From Betaproteobacteria bacterium (GTDB lineage Bacteria; Pseudomonadota; Gammaproteobacteria; Burkholderiales; Usitatibacteraceae), in the NCBI GenBank assembly GCA_016711875.1, contig JADJSD010000003.1, positions 930,001-994,000 on the forward strand: a stretch of DNA of 64,000 nucleotides, read 5' to 3'. Under the pieces are notes generated by a model. It was not told where the DNA came from and did not search any database. It saw only the letters and a list, made by a program, of their open reading frames with translations. This document shows, piece after piece, positions 55,376 through 63,685 of this stretch. The position numbers were made by a program, and so were the translations under genes. Numbering within the stretch: the stretch's first letter is position 1; the number at the start of each line of letters is the position of its first letter.

Positions 55376-57787
55376 ATGATCCCTTCGACCCAACGCCCCC
55401 CCCTTCCGGCCGCCGGGCCTCACCGGATGCGGACCTTCCTGTCGATGCTGGCGTACCTCGGTCTTGCCGTCGCCGCGGCATTCGGCCCGGTCGCCGCGCT
55501 CGCGGCCACCACGGCGCCTTCGACCCTGGGCTTCGGGGGCCAGTCGATGGGGACGACGTCACCGGCCCAATCCGCGACCTTCACCAACGACGGTGGCACG
55601 CCGATCACGGTGACGAGCGTGACCGTCAACAACGCGCAGTTCTCGCCAACTCACAACTGCGGCACCCTCGCGGCCGGCGCGAGTTGCACGGTCAATGTCA
55701 CCTTCACGCCGTCCGTCGTGGCCGGCGCCCTGCTGTCGACCGCGAGCGTGACAGGCAACGTGTCGATCGCCAGCACTGCCGCGGGGAGCCCCCACGGCGT
55801 CAGCCTCACGGGCACGGCCGAGAAATCGCTCGTCACCCACTACTACCGCTCGATCCTGCGCCGCGCGCCGGATGCCGGCGGCAAGACGTTCTGGGAGAGC
55901 GAGGCCACGCGCCTGGCGGGCCTGCAGGCGAACGTGAACGAGACATGGTTCGCCATGGCCACGTTCTTCTACTTCAGCCCCGAGTACACCGCGTTCGGGC
56001 GCAGCGACACGGAGTTCGTGTCCGACCTGTACAACACCTTCTTCAACCGCCCGGCCGACGCCGGCGGCCTCGCCTTCTGGACGGGCCAGATCGTGGCGGG
56101 CGTGCCGCGCGAAATCATCCTGGTCTCCTTCATGTTCTCGACGGAGTTCCAGACCTTCGCGCAGGGCATCTTCGGCACCACCGCGGCGCGCAAGGAAGTG
56201 GACACCGTGGTCGATTTCTACCGGGGCGTCCTGTCACGACTGCCGGATACCAGCGGCTTCAATTCGTGGGCGGGCCAGTTCCGCACGGCGCAGTGCTCCG
56301 GCGCCGCCGCTGTCAACACGACGGTGGAAGCGATCTCGAGCGCGTTCATGAACAGCGCCGAATACGTCGGCCGGGGCCGCACCAACGCTCAGTTCGTGGG
56401 CGACCTCTACAACGCCTTCCTGCGCCGTGGCGGCGACCAGGGGGGGGTGCTCTTCTGGATCGGGCAACTCAACGGCGGGGCCCCGCGCGCTTCCATCCGC
56501 CAGCAATTCATCACCACGCCGGAGTTCCAGGGCCGGGTGGCAGCCATCATCGCCCAGGGCTGCTTCACGCCGCCGCTCACCTGCGCCGACCCGAACGTGC
56601 TCTGCGTCGGCGGCCCGCAGTCCGAATTCTCCACCATCCAGTCGGCGATTACCGCGGCCAATCCGGCTGCCGGCAAGACAGTGCTCGTCTTCGACGGCAA
56701 CTACGCGGGCTTCCAGGTGCCGTCCAACCGGAGCGGCACGCTGCAGGCCCCCTTCACCGTCAAGGCGCAGGCAGGCAATGCGAACATCACTTCCACGGCG
56801 TCCGGATCGGACGGAGACGGCATCTGGATCTCGAACGCCGACCATGTGGTCGTGGAAGGATTCCGGATCGACAACATGTCGGGGCACGGGATCGGCTGCC
56901 ACAACGCGAGCTCGACCAATCCGATGGTCGGCGTGACCATCAGGAACAACACGGTGACGAACTCGGGCATCTCGAACATCTATTGCTCGAACGCCGCCGG
57001 ATCGCTGATCGAGAACAACGTGGCAACGGGAGCTAAGGCCGAACACGGCATCTATCTGGCCAACGGCGGCGCCGACAACACCACCATCCGCGGCAACGTG
57101 CTGTCGGGCAACTTCCGCAACGGCCTGCACCTGAACGGCGACATCTCGATCGGCGGCGACGGCCTGCACACCGGAATCGTGATCGAGGGCAACACGATCT
57201 TCGGCAACACCGACAATGCGATGGACCTCGATGGAATGCACGACTCCACGATCCGCAACAACCTGATCTACGGCAACGGCCACCACGGCATCCGCGTCTT
57301 CCAGATCGACGCTTCGGCCGGCGCCGGCAACCTGCGCATCTTCAACAACACCATCGTGATTCCGACACCCAGCAACGGGGGTTCGCCGATCAAGCTCACC
57401 CAGGACGTGGGGGGGCACACGATCTTCAACAACATCCTGATCAACCTCGGCACCTCGGGCACGATCGTCACGGGAAACACCAACTTCAAGAGCAACTACA
57501 ACGTGGTGGTGAACAGCGGCTTCTCCGTCAACGAAGGATCGACGCTGCTCAATTTCACCCAGTGGAAGGCGCTTGCCGGCGCCTACGACGCGAACTCCGT
57601 GATCTCGGACGTGAACACGCTCTTCGTGGCCCCGGGCACCAGCGATTTCCGGCTGAAGAGCGGCTCGCCCGCCGCCAACACCGGCGTGACGTCCTTCAAC
57701 GGCCAGTCGGCGCCGGCCACGGACATCGCCAATGTGCCGCGTCCGCAAGGTGCCGCCGTCGATCGCGGGGCGTACGAGTCCTTCTAA
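55376..57787 (+). CDS. Large secreted modular protein: choice-of-anchor D, DUF4214, right-handed beta-helix
   Basis: An 803-residue exported protein. A signal peptide (about residues 18-43) is followed by an immunoglobulin-like choice-of-anchor D domain (LGFGGQSMGTTSPAQSATFT, LAAGASCTVNVTFTP). A DUF4214 region comes next (TAEKSLVTHYYRSILRRAPD, LYNTFFNRPADAGGLAFWTG, LYNAFLRRGGDQGGVLFWIG). The last ~400 residues are a right-handed parallel beta-helix of the pectate-lyase-like type (NNTVTNSG, IRGNVLSGN, GNTIFGNTDNAMDLDG, FNNILINLG). Such proteins are often surface or matrix components or polysaccharide-acting enzymes; no catalytic residues are identified. A GGAG box precedes the ATG. This copy is intact, unlike its relative downstream. 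Confidence 0.85.
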   Translation: MIPSTQRPPLPAAGPHRMRTFLSMLAYLGLAVAAAFGPVAALAATTAPSTLGFGGQSMGTTSPAQSATFTNDGGTPITVTSVTVNNAQFSPTHNCGTLAAGASCTVNVTFTPSVVAGALLSTASVTGNVSIASTAAGSPHGVSLTGTAEKSLVTHYYRSILRRAPDAGGKTFWESEATRLAGLQANVNETWFAMATFFYFSPEYTAFGRSDTEFVSDLYNTFFNRPADAGGLAFWTGQIVAGVPREIILVSFMFSTEFQTFAQGIFGTTAARKEVDTVVDFYRGVLSRLPDTSGFNSWAGQFRTAQCSGAAAVNTTVEAISSAFMNSAEYVGRGRTNAQFVGDLYNAFLRRGGDQGGVLFWIGQLNGGAPRASIRQQFITTPEFQGRVAAIIAQGCFTPPLTCADPNVLCVGGPQSEFSTIQSAITAANPAAGKTVLVFDGNYAGFQVPSNRSGTLQAPFTVKAQAGNANITSTASGSDGDGIWISNADHVVVEGFRIDNMSGHGIGCHNASSTNPMVGVTIRNNTVTNSGISNIYCSNAAGSLIENNVATGAKAEHGIYLANGGADNTTIRGNVLSGNFRNGLHLNGDISIGGDGLHTGIVIEGNTIFGNTDNAMDLDGMHDSTIRNNLIYGNGHHGIRVFQIDASAGAGNLRIFNNTIVIPTPSNGGSPIKLTQDVGGHTIFNNILINLGTSGTIVTGNTNFKSNYNVVVNSGFSVNEGSTLLNFTQWKALAGAYDANSVISDVNTLFVAPGTSDFRLKSGSPAANTGVTSFNGQSAPATDIANVPRPQGAAVDRGAYESF

Positions 57788-58516
57788 GCAACAGCGCGGA
57801 TCAATGCGCCTCCGCCATCCCACGCTCAAGCAAAGGGAGGGGGCGAACGCTTGGTCGCCAGAAGGCGGGTGGGGCAAGAGTGAGATGGTCCGTCATGGAA
57901 CCAGGAGCGCGCGAGGCATCGACGCCGCACGCGGCAGAAAAAGCCATGGCGACAAAGTTCAGCAGTACCCCCCATGATGGGGGTGAACGACCCAAGAAGC
58001 CCGAGATCGCCTGTACTGCCGTTCAGTGCTGTCTCTGCATGGCGACACCACCGTTCGAATGCCTTGATCATTTTCGTGGTGATGCGCTTGCCAGGCGCTT
58101 GACAATTTCGCCTTGGCGCACAACGCCTGCCGCCACAAGGATATTGTGGCGGGCGCATGCCGCGTCCGTAGCCGAGGTCGCTCCTGCGGCAGTCGTCCTC
58201 GCCTCGCGATTGCAGAAGCACCCATCCCGCTCTCCGTCGCTGCATAGCGACACTTCCGCCTGACAAATCGCTTTCGCCTCGGCAACTGCGCTTGCCGAGC
58301 ATCGGAATGCCGCCGTCGTTGACGCGGCCGGGCGTTCCCTAGGGTCCACCCTCGCGCCCTCCGCGGAAGCGATTTCCCCTCTCACGAAGCTTCGCAACCT
58401 CGCGGCTGCTCCGGTCTTCGTTTTCGTCTCGCGCCAAGACACGGCTGTGTCGGGTGCCCCGTCGGCACTCTATTTGCATACGCCCGTGCGCCTACTGCTT
58501 TCGAACTGGAACGACC
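57788..58516. other. 729-nt intergenic region upstream of the second modular gene
   Basis: I find no convincing gene here; open frames on the minus strand are arginine- and cysteine-rich and simply reflect conserved DNA. The region holds several inverted repeats, described separately, and from 58151 onwards it is almost identical to 63319-63685. A TTGACA hexamer is present at 58099-58104 without a good -10 at 17 nt. Confidence 0.7.
57943..58300 (+). promoter_or_regulatory. Conserved upstream element with inverted repeats, copy 1
   Basis: Contains CCCCC-ATGAT-GGGGG (57969-57983), GTCTC-TGCATG-GCGAC (58031-58046), GTCGC-TGCATA-GCGAC (58236-58251) and an 8-bp perfect hairpin CTCGGCAA/TTGCCGAG with a 6-nt loop (58278-58299). 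The heptamer-like core CAT(G/A)GCGACA appears three times (near 57945, 58038 and 58243). The same arrangement is found before the third modular gene. It could be a repeated operator or a structured leader RNA. I could not match it to a known riboswitch. Confidence 0.45.
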
Positions 58517-58831
58517 ATGAATTTGAATCGCACTGCACGCCCGAACCGTGCAGCCGTGCACGCCGCCATGAATGAGCTGTTCATGCGGATCGCCCTCTTC
58601 CTCGTCTTCTGCGCGCTTGCCGCCGCGCCGCGCCTCGCCTCGGCAGCCACGACGAACCCGGCATCGCTCGCCTTCGGCGGCCAGTCGATGGGGACGACCT
58701 CGCCCGCGCTGGCGCTGACCTTCACCAACAACGGCGCGACCACGATCAGCGTCTCGAGCGTCACGGTGTCCAGCACCCAGTTCGCGCAGACCAACAACTG
58801 CACCACGCTGGCCGCCGGCGCGAGTTGCATC
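58151..58831 (+). repeat. ~680-nt direct repeat, copy 1
   Basis: Matches 63319-64000 with about six substitutions and one single-base indel. It spans about 365 nt of upstream DNA and the first 105 codons of the modular gene. Conservation drops sharply to the left of 58151. The right-hand limit is unknown because copy 2 reaches the window end. Confidence 0.92.
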
Positions 58832-61800
58832 GTGAACGTGACATTCACCCCGGCTGCGGCGGCAGGTGCTCTCAACACCACGGCGGCCGTGACAGGAACG
58901 CTTACGGTCATCAGCAACGCGACGAGCAGCCCCAACACGGTGGCCCTGTCCGGCACGGCGGAGAAATCGCTTATCACGCACTACTATCGCTCGATCCTGC
59001 GGCGCACGCCCGATGCCAGCGGCAAGTCCTTCTGGGAGTCGGAAGCCGTCCGCATGCAGTCGATCGGCGTGAACGTGAACGAGACCTGGTACTCGATGGC
59101 AGGGTTCTTTTTCACGAGTGCCGAGTACCTCGCCTTCAACCGCGACAACAACGGCTTCGTCACCGACCTCTACAACACCTTCTTCAACCGCCCGCCCGAC
59201 ATCGGCGGACTCGACTACTGGACCGGGCAGCTCGACTCCGGGATGCCGCGCGAGGTGGTGCTGGTCTCCTTGATGTTCACCACCGAGTTCGTGAACTCCA
59301 TGCAGGCGATCTTCGGCAACACGGCGGCCAGGACGGAAGTCGACACGCTGATGGACTTCTACCGCGGGCTGCTCGCGCGATTGCCGGACAACAGCGGCTT
59401 CAACTTCTGGGTAGCCCGGTTCCGCAACGCCCAGTGCGCGGGCACAGGCGCAGTGACGGCGCAGGCCGAGTCGATCTCCAGCCAGTTCGCGCTGGGCTCG
59501 AGTACTCCACGCGAACTCGCAACAACTCGCAATACGTGGGCGACCTCTACAACGCCTTCCTCAGGAGAGGCGGGGATTCAGCCGGCGTGCAGTTCTGGAT
59601 CAACCAGATCACCAGCGGCGCGCTGACGCGCGAGCAGGTACGCCAGCAATTCGTCGCAAGTCCGGAATTCAGCGCTCGCGTCGCAGCGGTGATCGCGCAG
59701 GGGTGCCTCACCGCCCCCGTGGCACCCACCGCCACCACCAGCGCAGCGAGCACCATCACCTCGACCGGCGCCACCCTCAACGGCAGCGTGAACGACATGG
59801 GCGCGGCCACCACGGTCACCTTCGAGTACGGCACCACCACCGGCTACGGCACCAGCGTCGCCGCCTCGCCCTCAACCGTCGCCGGGGGTGCGCGCGACGT
59901 CTCGGTGGCCGCAACGGTCGCCGGCCTCGCCCCCAGCACCACCTACCACTTCCGCGTCAGGGGCACCAACAGCGCCGGCACCACCCTGGGCGCCAACCAG
60001 AGCTTCACCACGCCGGCCGCCGCCCCCGTGGCACCGACCGCCACCACCAGCGCAGCGAGCGCCGTCACCTCGACCGGCGCCACCCTCAACGGCAGCGTGA
60101 ACAACAGGGGCGCGACCACCACGGTCACCTTCGAGTACGGCACCACCACCAACTACGGCACCAACGTCGCCGCCACGCCCTCAACGGTCGCCGGGGGTGC
60201 GCGCAACGTCGCGGTGGCCGCAACGCTCGCCGGCCTCGCCCCCAGCACCACCTACCAGTTCCGGGTCAGGGGCACCAACAGCGCCGGCACCACCCTGGGC
60301 GCCAACCAGAGCTTCACCACGCCGGCCGCCGCGCCCGTGGCACCCACCGCCACCACCAGCGCAGCGAGCGCCGTCACCGCGACCGGCGCCACCCTCAACG
60401 GCCGCGTGAGCGGCATGGGAGCGACCACCACGGTCAGCTTCGAGTACGGCACCACCACCAGCTACGGCACCAGCGTCGCCGCCACGCCCTCAACCGTCGC
60501 CGCGGGTGCGGGCAACGTCGCGGTGGCCGCAACGCTCGCCGGCCTCGCCCCCGGCACCACCTACCAGTTCCGGGTCAGGGGCACGAACAGCGCCGGCACC
60601 ACCCTGGGCGTCAACCAGAGCTTCACCACCCCGGCCGCCGCGCCCGTGGCACCCACCGCCACCACCAGCGCAGCGAGCGCCATCACCTCGACCGGCGCCA
60701 CCCTCAACGGCAACGTGAACGACAGGGGCGCGGCCACCACGGTCACCTTCACCCTCAACCGTCGCCGCGGGTGCGGGCAACGTCGCGGTGGCCGCAACGC
60801 TCGCCGGCCTCGCCCCCAGCACCACTTACCAGTTCCGGGTCAGGGGCACCAACAGCGCCGGCACCACCCTGGGCGCCAACCAGAGCTTCACTACGCCGGC
60901 CGCCGCCCCGGGCAAGGTGTATTACATCTCGCCCTCTGGCGCGGACACCAACAGCGGTCTGTCGGGCGCCCCGTGGAAGACCTTCAGCAAGGCCTGGAGC
61001 GTCCTCCAGCCGAGCGACCTGCTGCTCGTGATGGACGGCACCTACTCCAACGTGTCGCCGCCGGCCGGCAAGTCCGGCACGGCCGGCCAGCCGATCATGA
61101 TCCAGGCGGTGAACGCGGGCGCCGCCAACGTCAACGGCATCGCCCTCACGGGGAACGCCTACCTCACTTTCGTGGGCCTCCGGGTCAACGGGACGACGGC
61201 CGCGGTGGATCTGAGCAGCAACGGCGTGGGCAAGCCCTCGCACCACAATACGTTCCAGCAGATCGGCTTCAGCTGCACGCCCGGCACGCTCAACGACGGC
61301 GCCTGCTACAGCCTGGGCGATGGCGCCCACCACAACGTCCTCGAGGATTCCTGGGGCTGGGGCGGCGGACGCTACACGATCCTGTGCTACGGCGGCGATG
61401 GCGGCAATCCGCCCAATCTCGGGTGCGACAACAACACCTTCCGCCGCGTGGTTCTTCGCATGGGCCCGACGTTCAGCTCGGGGGGCAATCCCCAATCCGC
61501 GCTGGGGCTCTACTACGCCTCGGGCAACATCGTCGAGAACGTCATCGCGATCGACGGCAAGGCGTCGAGCGACTCCTCGAACTCGGCCTTCTACATCACG
61601 GGGCATGCACCGCCGCCGAACGCCGACTTCAACAAGTACTACGGGATCATCGCCCTCGCCAACCTGGGCGAAGGCTTCTACCTCGACTGCCCCGGCGCGG
61701 TCTGCAACGGCACCGAGATCCGCAACTCCGTGATCTGGGGCTCGCCGGGCACGGGCCTCGCCATCGCCGCGGGGACCGGCGCGGGCGAGTCCTGCGACAA

Positions 61801-62301
61801 CACCATCATCGACCACAACACGATCGGCCAATCGGCCTTCTTCGGCTTCGAGAACTACGCCTGCGACAGCACGACGCTCACCAACAACCTCTTCCATTCC
61901 AACGCGCTGTTCGGCGCCCGCCAGTCCCCCAGCGGCGGAGCATCACCACCAACAATCACAACGGCTATTTCAACAACACCTCGGGCGCGCGCTCGAACCT
62001 GAGCGCCGGCGCGGGCGACCTCACCTCGAATCCGAACATGCTCTACTTCCTGCGGGTCGAGGCCGGGTCGCCCCCTAAGAACGCCGGCACCCCCGGCGAC
62101 ATTGGCGCGAACGTGGTCAACCGGTACCAGGATGGCCTGCTCACCACCACGCCGCTGTGGCCCTGGCCGTTCGAGGCCCGGGTCAAGGCCGAGATGTGCG
62201 CCGGCGTCTCCACCGGCTTCTGCGCGAGTCCGAAGACGTTCACCCGGTACATCTGGGAATACTTGGGCAGCACGATCCCGGCGGGCATCTATCCCCCCTG
62301 A
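58517..62301 (+). CDS. Large secreted modular protein: choice-of-anchor D, DUF4214, fibronectin-like repeats, beta-helix; frame broken three times
   Basis: Starts at ATG 58517 with a signal peptide (ELFMRIALFLVFCALAAAP) and a choice-of-anchor D domain. DUF4214 follows (EKSLITHYYRSILRRTPDAS, LYNTFFNRPPDIGG), then four ~103-residue repeats (59716-60907) and a right-handed beta-helix domain opening VYYISPSGADTNSGLSG. Frame breaks: one base missing at 59500-59501 (SEYSTRTRNNSQYVGDLYNAF resumes), a 44-nt deletion inside repeat 4 at about 60750, and one base missing near 61938. It ends at 62301 after TIPAGIYPP. The two single-base breaks look like sequence errors; the 44-nt loss may be real or a repeat-collapse artefact, so the gene could be a pseudogene. 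Confidence 0.8.
59716..60907 (+). repeat. Four tandem 309-nt repeats coding fibronectin-type-III-like domains
   Basis: Units begin at 59716, 60025, 60334 and 60643, each opening with PVAPTATTSAAS and ending NQSFTTPAAA. The first three are exactly 309 nt (103 codons) and nearly identical; the fourth lacks 44 nt after GAATTVTF. The LAPSTTYxFRVRGTNSAGTT strand pattern fits fibronectin type III-like folds. Confidence 0.92.
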
Positions 62302-62335
62302 CATGCCGAACGCTGCAAACCGGCGTGGAGAACAC

Positions 62336-62697
62336 TGACCAGGTTTGGGGGTGATCGGCGTGCAAATCTGACCACCCCTGCGGTGCTGGGCCTCGGCGCT
62401 TTGCGGCGTTGAGGAGAACCTGGGGTGATCACGGTGGAGACGGTCGGCAAGATCCGGCGGCGGCACCTCGTCAAGGGCGAGAGCATCAGCAGGATCGCGC
62501 GGGAGACGGGGCTCTCGCGCAACACCGTGAAGCGCTACCTGCGCAACGCTGCAACCGATGGGTTGGAGACGGTGACGGTAGCCTTCAAGCTGGCGCTGGA
62601 GGCCGGTGCCGTGAGCAGCGACTACGTGCTCAACGCGATCAGCCGCCTGAAGGCGCCTCCTCGCTCGGCCGAGAGCGGGCGTGCGCGTCATTCGTAG
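62336..62697 (+). mobile_element. IS21-family remnant with internal deletion
   Basis: The left end appears to begin near TGACCAGGTTTGGGG (62336), with a related TGACCACC motif at 62373, as in IS21-type ends with repeated boxes. It contains a short istA fusion (62425-62697) and no istB. It abuts the IS3-type remnant near 62690. No target duplication could be identified. Confidence 0.65.
62425..62697 (+). pseudogene. istA remnant (IS21 transposase), N-terminus joined to C-terminus
   Basis: The first ~40 codons (from GTG 62425) are the IstA helix-turn-helix: VETVGKIRRRHLVKGESISR, then IARETGLSRNTVKRYLR. Directly after comes a segment like the IstA C-terminal end (AFKLALEAGAVSSDYVLNAI). The whole DDE catalytic core, some 300-400 codons, is missing in frame. 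The 90-residue product cannot transpose but could still bind IS21 ends. Confidence 0.7.
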
Positions 62698-63100
62698 TAC
62701 CCGCTGGGATGCACTTGCATCATTCGGCATGGCGTGGCGACGGCGTGCTGCGCTTGATGAGCGCGGATATCGCGTACCTTTCCGGGATCCCCTGGCAAAG
62801 TACGCGACGGCCCTTTGGGGGATGTCGCGATCCTACGTGATGCCCTTGAACTATCGCTTCTGCGGCGCAATCTCGTTGCTCTTTCGTGCCCTGCGCCTGC
62901 GCCTTGCGCGCCTCTCTTATCCAACGGTACAGCGTGTCCTGCGACATCCCCAGGCGCCCGGTCACCTCATGGGCCGAGTGGCCGCGCTCGGTGACCTGCT
63001 TCAATGCCTCCGCCTTGTTCACTTCCGTGTATCGCATGCTGCTCATGACACCCCCTGTTGGGTCGTAAGTTTGCCACTCCGGCGTGCCGGCCTAACTGAG
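62688..63100 (-). mobile_element. IS3-family remnant (orfA and start of orfB)
   Basis: Holds a decayed orfA and the first ~30 codons of orfB on the minus strand; the body of orfB is gone at the junction with the IS21 remnant. Sequence before orfA (about 63049-63100, with TGGCAAACTTACGACCC on the minus strand) probably includes the left end. Element limits are approximate. Confidence 0.65.
62690..63046 (-). pseudogene. IS3-family orfA/orfB remnant
   Basis: From ATG 63046 the frame gives a typical IS3 OrfA N-terminus (MSSMRYTEVNKAEALKQVTE, then RLGMSQDTLYRWI). Similarity continues in two other frames: DRDIPQRAVAYFARGSRKG (OrfA C-terminal end) and KVRDIRAHQAQHAV...VHPSGYYE (OrfB N-terminus). 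At least two frame changes and internal stops show decay. OrfB is cut off after SGYYE. Confidence 0.7.
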
Positions 63101-63685
63101 TGAGAATCACGACCATGGCGATACGAAATTGAAGTACCTCCCCTTATGGGAGTGCACGTCCCAAGAAGCCCGAGATCGCTGGTACAGCAGAGTAGTGCCG
63201 TCGCCGCATGGCGACATCCCCGTTCGAATGCCCTGATCATCTTTAGGGCGCGTTGCGTGCTGGGGGCTTGACAATTTTGTCTTGGCGAAAAATCCCGCCG
63301 CCACAGGGATATTGCGACGGGCGCATGCCGCGTCCGTAGCCGAGGTCGCTCCTGCGGCAGTCGTCCTCGCCTCGCGATTGCAGAAGCACCCATCCCGCTC
63401 TCCGTCGCTGCATAGCGACACTTCCGCCTGACAAATCGCTTTCGCCTCGGCAACTGCGCTTGCCGAGCATCGGGAATGCCGCCGTCGTTGACGCGGCCGG
63501 GCGTTCCCTAGGGTCCACCCTCGCGCCCTCCGCGGAAGCGATTTCCCCTCTCACGAAGCTTCGCAACCTCGCGGCTGCTCCGGTCTTCGTTTTCGTCTCG
63601 CGCCAAGACACGGCTGTGTCGAGTGCCTCGTCGGCACTCCTCTTGCTTACGCCCGTGCGCCTACTGCTTTCGAACTGGAACGACC
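63101..63685. other. 585-nt intergenic region upstream of the third modular gene
   Basis: No credible gene. From 63319 it is nearly identical to the region before the second modular gene; 63117-63318 is a more diverged version of 57945-58150. It holds the second set of inverted repeats. Confidence 0.7.
63110..63468 (+). promoter_or_regulatory. Conserved upstream element with inverted repeats, copy 2
   Basis: Contains CTCCC-CTTAT-GGGAG (63138-63152), GTCGC-CGCATG-GCGAC (63200-63215), GTCGC-TGCATA-GCGAC (63404-63419) and the CTCGGCAA/TTGCCGAG hairpin. Compared with copy 1, the first stem keeps pairing through a C-G to T-A change while its loop differs, and the second stem is fully paired here but has one mismatch in copy 1. 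Confidence 0.45.

Noticed and set aside
55111..55377. Minus-strand 88-codon open frame before the first modular gene
   Set aside because: No recognisable domain, low hydrophobic or helical order, and it overlaps the start of a convincing gene; treated as chance.
58099..58130. TTGACA as a -35 box for the second modular gene
   Set aside because: No acceptable -10 hexamer at 16-18 nt in either copy, and it lies more than 400 nt before the start codon.
57957..58150. Cyclic-di-GMP (GEMM) or other known riboswitch
   Set aside because: The hairpin order and loops do not match the conserved core of classes I recognise.
58278..58299. Possible sigma-54 promoter (GG...GC pattern around GGCAACTGCGCTTGC)
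   Set aside because: The GG-to-GC spacing is one base too long for the -24/-12 consensus and the segment is better explained as an 8-bp hairpin.
57826..58302. Minus-strand open frame of 158 codons (and its counterpart 63243-63707)
   Set aside because: The translation is Arg/Cys-rich without domain character, and conservation between copies follows the DNA, including indels that shift the frame; better explained as a shadow of a conserved upstream region.
59716..60907. Regularly spaced tandem repeats resembling a CRISPR or satellite array
   Set aside because: The 309-nt period is a whole number of codons and each unit encodes a ~103-residue fibronectin-like domain; there are no short repeats with unique spacers.
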